This document shows positions 1 through 5,974 of a stretch of DNA of 8,842 nt, piece by piece (positions within the stretch are counted from its first letter, which is position 1; every line of letters starts with the position of its first letter). Under the pieces are notes generated by a model. That model saw only the letters and a program-made list of their open reading frames with translations, ran no database searches and was not told the DNA's origin. The translations under genes were made by a program, and so were the position numbers. The DNA is from Lysobacterales bacterium (lineage in GTDB: Bacteria; Pseudomonadota; Gammaproteobacteria; Xanthomonadales; Xanthomonadaceae), in assembly GCA_020442545.1 (NCBI GenBank), contig JAGRJX010000223.1, forward strand, positions 1 through 8,842. Reading direction: 5' to 3'.

Positions 1-2
1 TC

Positions 3-2120
3 GGCCTGATCCTGGTGCTGGCCGTGTGCTGGGGCTTTCTCGGTTCGAGAATCGCGCTGATGGTCAGCCTCGGCGTGGTGTTCTCGGTAAGCGGCACCTT
101 CTGGTTCCTGCAAGGCTATGGTTCCACGCTGAACGTGTCGGTGCTGCTGGGCATCGTCATCGTGTTAGGCATGCTGGTCGATGACGCCGTGGTCGTGGTC
201 GAGGCCATGTATTTCCGAATGCAACGAGGCATGCGCGGCATCGATGCGGCGATGGAATCGCTGCAGGAAGTCGGTCTGCCGGTGATCGCCGCGGTCAGCA
301 CCACCATTGCTGCCTTCATGCCGCTGATGCTGCTGCCCGGCATCGTCGGCAAGTTCATGTTCATCATTCCCTTCGTGGTGACGGTGGGCCTTGCGGTCAG
401 CCTGGTCGAAGCATTCTGGATGCTGCCGGCGCACGTCAGCAGCATGGGCGGTTCGGCCCTGTCGAAGAGCCGCACGCAGGCGATTCGCGAACGCTGGACG
501 CACCACGTCCGCACCGGATACACCCGCGCACTGATCCACGTGATGCGCCGTCCCGGTCGCTATCTGCTGCTCGCGTTCTTCCTTTTCATCGCCTCCTGCG
601 GGGCGCTGGCATCGGGGATGGTGAAGTTCCAGTTCTTCGCCTTCGATCCGATCCGCCTGTTCTACGTCAACGTGGACATGCCGGCGAAGGCATCCATCGA
701 GGACACGCTGCGGCAGACCATGGTGGTTGAGCAGCGCGTGCGCGCGCACCTGCGCGAGGGCGAAGCGCGCTCGGTCACATCGCTGGCCGGCATCAAGTTC
801 ACCGACGTGGAGCCGCTCTACGGTGATCAGTACGGACAGATCGCCGTGTCGCTGAATCCGGGCCGTGCCGACATGCGCCGGCTGGAGGAGATCATCAACG
901 AGATGCGACCGGACGTTTCGGCCACGCCAGGGCCGGGTGAGATTTCCTTCCTCGAACTCTCCGGCGGGCCGCCCACCGGCAAGCCGATCAGCGTGAAGGT
1001 GCGTTCGGATGACCCGGCGGAGCTGCGCGCCGCCGCCGACGAGATGAAGCGCATCGTCGGCCGCATAAAGGGCAGCAAGGACGTCACCGATGACGACGTG
1101 CCCGGTCGCAACGAGCTGGCGCTGACCATCGACGTCGATGCCGCGCGCAATGCCGGCCTCGATCCGGGCCAGGTGGCGCGCCTGATTGGCCTGCACGTGG
1201 ACGGTGAAATCATCGCCGACCTGCGCGACCGCGGCGAAAAGATGGAGCTGCGCGTGCGCTCGGCACGCGACAGCGTGGGCAACGTGCGTGCACTGCTCGA
1301 CGATCCGGTGGCGATTCCGGGCGGCGGCAGCGTCCCGCTGGGCACGCTGGTGCATGCCGAGGAAGGCAAGAGCCCTGGCCTGGTCCGTCACTGGAATCTG
1401 CGCCGCGCGATCACCGTCGAAGCCGACCTTGATCTGGAAGCGAACAACACCGCTGCCGCCAACGACGAGCTGAAAGCCGAGTGGGAGAAGGTCCGCGATC
1501 GCTTCCCTACCTCGGATCTCGATTTCTCCGGCCAGCTCGACGACATCAACGAGTCACTCAACGCGATGGGTCCACTGTTCCTGCTTGGTCTCGGACTGAT
1601 CTACCTGATTTTGGCCGCGCAGTTCCGCAGCTACTTCCAGCCGCTGCTGATTCTGGTGACCGTGCCGCTGGCCTTCACCGGCGTGACATTGGGCCTGGTG
1701 ATCTCGCGCAACCCGCTGTCGCTGTACACGCTGTATGGGGTGATCGCATTGACCGGCATTTCGGTGAACGCGGCCATCGTGCTGATCAGCGCAGCGAATG
1801 ATCGCCGTCTTGCTGGCATGCGCACGCTGCACGCCACGATCTACGCGGCGCGCCGCCGCGTGATCGCCGTATTGATGACCACCGGCACCACCATCGCTGG
1901 TCTGGCTTCACTGGCCTTCGGCCTCGGCGGCAAGTCGCTGCTGTGGGGACCGGTGGCATCGAGCATCGTCTGGGGACTCGCTTTTTCCAGCGTGCTGACC
2001 CTGTTCGTGATTCCGGTGCTGTATCGCTTCTTCCTGCAGCAGAAGCAGCCGAAAGCCCCGAAGAAGGAAAAGCCGCTCAAACTGCGTATCAGCGACAGCT
2101 ACGGCACACGCCGCGGCTGA
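3..2120 (+). CDS. RND efflux pump inner-membrane permease, C-terminal part (5' end outside window)
   Basis: This is the proton-driven inner-membrane pump of a tripartite RND (AcrB/HAE-type) exporter; the substrate cannot be read from the sequence. The frame is open to the left edge, so the first GTG or ATG inside the window is not the real start. By alignment of the TM4 Asp pair with AcrB D407/D408, roughly 345 N-terminal residues are missing. Visible segments in order are TM3, TM4 with the paired acidic residues (GMLVDDAVVVVE, fragment residues 60-61), TM5-TM7, the second periplasmic porter/docking half (about 205-510), TM8-TM12, and a short Lys/Arg-rich cytoplasmic tail. The TM10 position that is Lys940 in AcrB is Asn here (GISVNAAIV, residue 589). 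Partner membrane-fusion and outer-membrane genes are not in the window and may lie upstream. Family membership is secure. Confidence 0.93.
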   Translation, partial: GLILVLAVCWGFLGSRIALMVSLGVVFSVSGTFWFLQGYGSTLNVSVLLGIVIVLGMLVDDAVVVVEAMYFRMQRGMRGIDAAMESLQEVGLPVIAAVSTTIAAFMPLMLLPGIVGKFMFIIPFVVTVGLAVSLVEAFWMLPAHVSSMGGSALSKSRTQAIRERWTHHVRTGYTRALIHVMRRPGRYLLLAFFLFIASCGALASGMVKFQFFAFDPIRLFYVNVDMPAKASIEDTLRQTMVVEQRVRAHLREGEARSVTSLAGIKFTDVEPLYGDQYGQIAVSLNPGRADMRRLEEIINEMRPDVSATPGPGEISFLELSGGPPTGKPISVKVRSDDPAELRAAADEMKRIVGRIKGSKDVTDDDVPGRNELALTIDVDAARNAGLDPGQVARLIGLHVDGEIIADLRDRGEKMELRVRSARDSVGNVRALLDDPVAIPGGGSVPLGTLVHAEEGKSPGLVRHWNLRRAITVEADLDLEANNTAAANDELKAEWEKVRDRFPTSDLDFSGQLDDINESLNAMGPLFLLGLGLIYLILAAQFRSYFQPLLILVTVPLAFTGVTLGLVISRNPLSLYTLYGVIALTGISVNAAIVLISAANDRRLAGMRTLHATIYAARRRVIAVLMTTGTTIAGLASLAFGLGGKSLLWGPVASSIVWGLAFSSVLTLFVIPVLYRFFLQQKQPKAPKKEKPLKLRISDSYGTRRG

Positions 2121-2131
2121 AACAATCCTGC

Positions 2132-2153
2132 GGCCGGGCATCCCTTCCCGGCC
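2132..2153. terminator. Hairpin between convergent genes, probable bidirectional terminator
   Basis: GGCCGGG (2132-2138) pairs perfectly with CCCGGCC (2147-2153) around an 8-nt loop. It begins 12 bp after the RND stop codon and 15 bp from the stop of the convergent repeat-protein gene. No clear T-run follows on either strand, so intrinsic termination is inferred from position and stem strength. Confidence 0.5.
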
Positions 2154-2167
2154 ACAGGAACCGGGCG

Positions 2168-3625
2168 CTACTGGTCCTCGAGACCGTCCTTGAACAGGCG
2201 GTCATGAAGGGCAACCGAGTGCATCATGCCGTCGACCAGGTCACTGCTGTCGCCTTCGGACTCGCCAACCAGCAGGATGCGCTCACGTTCGGCGTCGTAG
2301 TGCAGTGAGCGAAACCAGTCGGTACCGGTGTCGCCGGGCAGTTCGCTGCGATCGACATGCAGCGCAGTCGCTCCCACCTTCCAGAAGCGCGTGTCGAGAT
2401 CACCATTGGCATCCAGCACCAGCATGGCGGGGTCGACGTCGGCAAGGAGGTTGTAGGCGTGCAGGCCGGCAATGAACAGGCCACCATCGTCCATCAGGGC
2501 CATGTCGGCGCAACGGCTTGAGAGCGACACTTGGGTGAAGGCGAAAAAGCCGTCGTTGCTGGTGCCGTATTCCGGATCGATGGTCAGACCATCGGATGAC
2601 AGCCGCAGAACACCCATGCCCCAACTCGTACCCGAGAGTTGCGTCCAGCCGCAGATGATGATGTCGCCACCGGGTGCCGTCAGCGCGGCGAGCGGAATAT
2701 CGGTCATGTGATCCGGTGCATCGCCCAGGTCGAACTTGATTGAGCGATAGCCGGTATCGTTGCCGCCAAACGGCGCATCGGAGTTTCCGTCGGGCAGCAC
2801 GCGCAGCACGAACCAGTCGCTGTTCTGGTCATTGTTGTTGTCCGGCGCGAGAACCCAGCTGCCGATTACCAGCAGCTTCCCGTCCGGCTGCAGTGTGATG
2901 TCTCTCACGCTGTATGACTTGTGCGCCGGCGGGTACACCGTGTGGACGCCGCCAATGCCGAAACCCATATCGACATCACCGTTGCTGTCCACGTGCTGTA
3001 TGACGAAATCCGGCTGTGCAAATGGCCGCGCAGACACATAGGCTCCGCCATCCGGATCCGCCGCAATCTGCGGCGTGCCGCCCAGTGACTTGATCAGAGC
3101 GGGGAGGCGACGACAGCCTCCGTCGCCAAAACTGGCGTCGAAATTGCCGGCCACGTTGAGGCGGCAGACCACGACGTCGTCGTGGATGTTGTTCTCGGGA
3201 TTCTCGACCAGCCCGGCAATCAGCAGCTTGCCGTCGGCACTGAGTGTCGCATCGGTTGGCTCGAAGCGATCCTGGACCCCTGGCCAGCCCAGCAGAAGGA
3301 ACCCGGGCGCACCCGACGTGCCGAAGCCGGCCTGCGGGCTGCCGTCCATGTTGAAACGGCCAACGCCCAGGCGGAAGCGGTTCAGGTCGTCGTCATCCAC
3401 CGAATAGACGACGAAAAACCGGTCGGATCCCGGATTCTGCAGAACCTTCAGCGCGATGGTCCGCTCGGCAACCGTGCCTCCGCCATCCTCACCGGCGAAA
3501 TCATCGAAGCGCCAGGCACCGTTGACGAAATCCGGATCGGGATCGCCCATCGCCAGGGCAACATTGCCCATACCCAGCAGCGCCACGGTGGCGGCGCCAC
3601 GTATCCAGGCACGAAGAATGGTCAT
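2168..3625 (-). CDS. Exported delta-60 repeat protein (paralogue A, downstream copy)
   Basis: A 485-aa protein of unknown function. The ATG at 3625 is chosen because AGGAG sits six bases upstream and it opens a signal peptide: MTILRAWIRGAATVALLG..., with likely cleavage after ALA (residue 25). The 18 codons open further upstream have no ribosome site and lack signal-peptide character. The mature part shows about six units of the delta-60 type (LQPDGKLLVIGSW, then a strand ending in a DG or NG turn and D-x-x-FG), a pattern expected to form propeller-like beta sheets. Cysteines are at 154, 171, 325 and 372. The last residues are LHDRLFKDGLEDQ, matching the end of the neighbouring paralogue. It lies 60 bp downstream of that paralogue and is probably co-transcribed. 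Secretion and repeat family are well supported; a binding, adhesive or enzymatic role is not visible. Confidence 0.85.
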   Translation of the reverse strand: MTILRAWIRGAATVALLGMGNVALAMGDPDPDFVNGAWRFDDFAGEDGGGTVAERTIALKVLQNPGSDRFFVVYSVDDDDLNRFRLGVGRFNMDGSPQAGFGTSGAPGFLLLGWPGVQDRFEPTDATLSADGKLLIAGLVENPENNIHDDVVVCRLNVAGNFDASFGDGGCRRLPALIKSLGGTPQIAADPDGGAYVSARPFAQPDFVIQHVDSNGDVDMGFGIGGVHTVYPPAHKSYSVRDITLQPDGKLLVIGSWVLAPDNNNDQNSDWFVLRVLPDGNSDAPFGGNDTGYRSIKFDLGDAPDHMTDIPLAALTAPGGDIIICGWTQLSGTSWGMGVLRLSSDGLTIDPEYGTSNDGFFAFTQVSLSSRCADMALMDDGGLFIAGLHAYNLLADVDPAMLVLDANGDLDTRFWKVGATALHVDRSELPGDTGTDWFRSLHYDAERERILLVGESEGDSSDLVDGMMHSVALHDRLFKDGLEDQ

Positions 3626-3631
3626 TGCTTT

Positions 3632-3636
3632 CTCCT
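3632..3636 (-). promoter_or_regulatory. Ribosome binding site of repeat paralogue A
   Basis: AGGAG on the minus strand, six bases before the ATG at 3625. It decides the start in favour of the signal-peptide Met over the longer open frame. Confidence 0.8.
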
Positions 3637-3660
3637 GTTGGTTGCGGTGATAACCTGCCC

Positions 3661-3679
3661 ATGCGCAGAACGGGCGCAT
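3661..3679. repeat. Intercistronic inverted repeat between the two paralogues
   Basis: ATGCGC (3661-3666) and GCGCAT (3674-3679) form a perfect 6-bp stem with a 7-nt loop, starting 6 bp past the stop codon of the upstream paralogue. There is no T-run. It could be an mRNA-stabilising or attenuating hairpin within the transcript; its function is unproven. Confidence 0.4.
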
Positions 3680-3685
3680 CAGAGG

Positions 3686-5155
3686 TCAGGGCGACTCCAT
3701 ACCGTCCTTGAACAGGCGGTCATGCAGCGCGATGCCGGCGAGCATGCCCTGCCAGTCATCGTCCACGCCGCCTTCGGCGCGACCAGCGACAATCACGCGC
3801 TCGCGCTCGGCATCGACCTGCAGCGTCTGCCAGTAGTCGCGGCCATGGGTTTCCGGCGCCGACGTGCGGTCAATGGGGAACACCTTCACGCCGCTGTTCC
3901 AGAAACGCGTGTCGGGTTCGCCCTGCGCATCCAGCACCAGCAGCGCCGGGTCGCGGTCCTGGTCGTCGAAGTTCAGCTCGTGGTTGCCGACGATCATCAG
4001 GCCACCATCCGGCAGCAGCGCCGCGTTCCAGGCACTGCTGCTGGTGGACACCTGTGTGTAATCGAAGGTCGTCGTGTTCGCTGTGCCGTACGTCGGATCG
4101 ATGCTGACGCCATCGCTGGACAGCTTCACCACGCCGACGCCGAAGCTGCTGGAGCCGGTCTGCGCGTTGCCGACGACAATCAACTCGCCGCTCGGCGCCT
4201 CGATCACCCGTGACGACCAGTCGTAACGGTTGGCAACGCCGCCGAGGTCGAAACCGATCTTGCGATAGCCGTTCAGGGAGCCGAAGGTTTGATCCTCCGC
4301 ACCGTCGCTGGTCACGCGAAGCACGTACCAGTCGAAGTTGCTGCCATTGCCGTCGTCCACCGGCGTGGCGTCACCAAGAACAACCAGTCGGCCAGCGTTG
4401 TCCACGATCAGATCGGAGATCGTCGTAGCCACCGCAGCCGGCGCCTGGGCGGTAAACACGCCGCCAATGCCATAGCCCACGTCGATGTCGCCATTCTCGT
4501 CGAGATGCTGGATGCGGACGATATTGCCCACCGATGCGGCCACGTAGGCGCCGCCGACGCCATCCGCAACCACGTAGGCGTATTGCAGGCTGCTGCCGTC
4601 GGACAGCGCGGGCAGCCGACGGCAGCCGGCAGGCGTGGCATCGGCGGCCCAGCTGACATCCCACGATCCGGAGGCGGTCAGGCGGCAGAGCACCGTGTCG
4701 TGATCGGCCGGGTTGTCCGCGTTCTTCACGCTACCGGCCACCAGCAGTCGCCCCGCGATCCCTTCGTACACCGCCTCGCCGGGATAGAAGCGGTCACCGC
4801 GTGCCGGATAGCCCTGCATGGCGAGTCCGCCGACCCCAAACCCGGTGTTGAAGCTGGTATCCGGACTGCCATCCAGGTGGTACCGCGCCAAGCCCAGACG
4901 GAAGCTGCCGGTCATGTCGATGTCGTAAATGGAACTGACGACGGTGAAGGTCGCCGACGACATCGGCCGCACGACCAGCCGCGGCGACACCGTATCCGGA
5001 ACATAGCCGAGGCCGTACTCGTCCTCGAAGTTGTCGAAACGGAAGCCGCCTGCCTGGAATGCAGGGTCGGGGCTGCCGAGGGCGTGGCTCGATGTGCTGC
5101 CAACCAGGCCGGCGCCAAACACGGCGGCGGCGAACAGAAACATATGACGCGACAT
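3686..5155 (-). CDS. Exported delta-60 repeat protein (paralogue B, upstream copy)
   Basis: A 489-aa exported protein, homologous over its full length to the next gene in the cluster. The start at 5155 is preferred because it opens a signal peptide (MSRHMFLFAAAVFGAGLVG..., likely cleavage after SHA, residue 25). Its ribosome site is weak (GTGAGA about eight bases upstream); two in-frame Met codons (5233, 5185) lie further out with no better site. The mature N-terminus GSPDPAFQAGGFRFDNF mirrors the sister's DPDPDF...WRFDDF. Repeat units follow the delta-60 pattern (GRLLVAGSV, GRLVVLGD, GELIVVGN, GGLMIVGN, each followed by a D/NG turn). It has only two cysteines, 157 and 178, both matched in the sister. 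The C-terminus is LHDRLFKDGMESP. No catalytic motif was recognised. Confidence 0.85.
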   Translation of the reverse strand: MSRHMFLFAAAVFGAGLVGSTSSHALGSPDPAFQAGGFRFDNFEDEYGLGYVPDTVSPRLVVRPMSSATFTVVSSIYDIDMTGSFRLGLARYHLDGSPDTSFNTGFGVGGLAMQGYPARGDRFYPGEAVYEGIAGRLLVAGSVKNADNPADHDTVLCRLTASGSWDVSWAADATPAGCRRLPALSDGSSLQYAYVVADGVGGAYVAASVGNIVRIQHLDENGDIDVGYGIGGVFTAQAPAAVATTISDLIVDNAGRLVVLGDATPVDDGNGSNFDWYVLRVTSDGAEDQTFGSLNGYRKIGFDLGGVANRYDWSSRVIEAPSGELIVVGNAQTGSSSFGVGVVKLSSDGVSIDPTYGTANTTTFDYTQVSTSSSAWNAALLPDGGLMIVGNHELNFDDQDRDPALLVLDAQGEPDTRFWNSGVKVFPIDRTSAPETHGRDYWQTLQVDAERERVIVAGRAEGGVDDDWQGMLAGIALHDRLFKDGMESP

Positions 5156-5251
5156 GGGAATCTCACTGTATGGGGTGACATTCATGACATGCGCAGGATG
5201 CAGCGCTCGGGGGTCATGCGCCGCAAACGGCATCGACCGAAACGGCGCTGG

Positions 5252-5791
5252 CTATTGGAAGGGACAGGCCTCCCGGCGTCCGCTGCGGAAGGCCTCGATA
5301 TCGGATTCACCGGCGATTTTCGGCTCCACGCCATCGTCGAACATGACGCGCCAGATGCCGTCTTCCGCCTTGCGCCATACGGAATGGAAGCCGCCGATCA
5401 AATAGTCGGGCTGCCCGGGTTGTGGCGCAACGAACTCGTACAGCGCCGGGCCGCTGGACACGGCCATGTCGCCATCGCCGCCGACAACCACCTGTCGTGG
5501 ATACCACTGGAGCAGGATGCGGCTGCCGCTGATCAAGCCGTCCCAGCGCGCCAGCACGGCATCGCGACCGACCTGCGGATCATTGCTCTCGGCGCTGAAG
5601 ATGGCGTTCGCATCCACGTGTGCGGCAAAGGCCTTGCGGTCGTGTTCTGCGACGCTCCGCGCAAAGCTCAGCTCGCGCTCCCACACCGCGCAGCGGGCAT
5701 CGGCGGTATTCAGGTTGCTGCCACTGGCGATCCCTGAAACCACCGCGCTGGCGGCAAAGACGGCGGCGGCAAGGCGTTGCTGGGTCGACAT
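5252..5791 (-). CDS. Exported SnoaL/NTF2-like (DUF4440-type) protein
   Basis: A 179-aa protein with a hydrophobic signal peptide (about residues 1-22, MSTQQRLAAAVFAASAVV...) followed by one NTF2-like alpha+beta cone-fold domain. The family pattern is visible: an N-terminal helix with E-x-x-F-x-x-S-V-A-E-H-D, then AFAAHVDANAIF, G-R-D-A-V-L-x-R-W, and C-terminal strands with W-R-K-A-E-D-G-I-W-R-V-M-F-D-D-G. Such domains bind small molecules or act as hydrolases or isomerases; many are uncharacterised and the substrate cannot be named. Cys33 and Cys176, near the two ends, could form a disulfide after export. The ATG has GGAG seven bases upstream. It is the first gene of the minus-strand cluster, 96 bp before the repeat paralogues, and is divergent from the repair operon. 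Confidence 0.82.
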   Translation of the reverse strand: MSTQQRLAAAVFAASAVVSGIASGSNLNTADARCAVWERELSFARSVAEHDRKAFAAHVDANAIFSAESNDPQVGRDAVLARWDGLISGSRILLQWYPRQVVVGGDGDMAVSSGPALYEFVAPQPGQPDYLIGGFHSVWRKAEDGIWRVMFDDGVEPKIAGESDIEAFRSGRREACPFQ

Positions 5792-5798
5792 GGTCGCG

Positions 5799-5837
5799 CT
5801 CCACGCGGAAAGCCGTCAGTCTGCCGCGTGATTCCGC
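5799..5837 (-). promoter_or_regulatory. Ribosome site and overlapping 5'-leader hairpins of the NTF2-like gene
   Basis: On the minus strand GGAG (5802-5799) lies seven bases before the ATG. Just upstream, CACGCGG (5830-5824) can pair perfectly with CCGCGTG (5808-5802), taking up the first G of the ribosome site. An alternative stem, GCGGAA (5837-5832) with TTCCGC (5810-5805), uses overlapping bases, so the two stems exclude each other. Any regulatory role is inferred. Confidence 0.4.
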
Positions 5838-5962
5838 AAACAGGCCGTGCCAAACGTCCCGGAGCGGGCTATGCGCAACATCGATCAGATGTATCGGGAT
5901 GGGCCATCCTGCCCGGCGGCATCCATGTCCGAAAACGGCGAGTTTGCGGGCCGGTGCGGTGC

Positions 5963-5968
5963 TAGTCT
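5963..5968 (+). promoter_or_regulatory. Candidate -10 element for the ada-alkA/ogt operon (leaderless start)
   Basis: TAGTCT, within GCTAGTCTGG, ends six bases before the ATG at 5975. Initiation about seven bases downstream would fall on or next to the A of the ATG, giving a leaderless message. There is no Shine-Dalgarno sequence before this ATG, and an in-frame TAG at 5963-5965 excludes any longer protein. A good -35 match is not apparent (GAGTTT or TTTGCG nearby). Confidence 0.4.
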
Positions 5969-5974
5969 GGCACC

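Noticed and set aside
165..1391. 408-aa open frame antisense to the RND permease
   Set aside because: Low-complexity His/Arg/Ala-rich translation typical of the antisense shadow of a GC-rich gene; the sense strand encodes a clear conserved pump.
3182..4213. 343-aa + strand open frame across the junction of the two repeat genes
   Set aside because: Shadow of the minus-strand codons; it would cross an intergenic gap and shows no family features.
4289..5737. 482-aa open frame on the + strand across the second paralogue and the NTF2-like gene
   Set aside because: It spans two real minus-strand genes and their gap, and has no recognisable domain. The minus-strand reading is supported by paralogy, signal peptides and ribosome sites.
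5868..5880. GCGCAA in the region upstream of ada-alkA as an Ada box
   Set aside because: Only a partial match to the E. coli AAAGCGCA element and about 100 bp from the start, too far from the candidate -10 at 5963.
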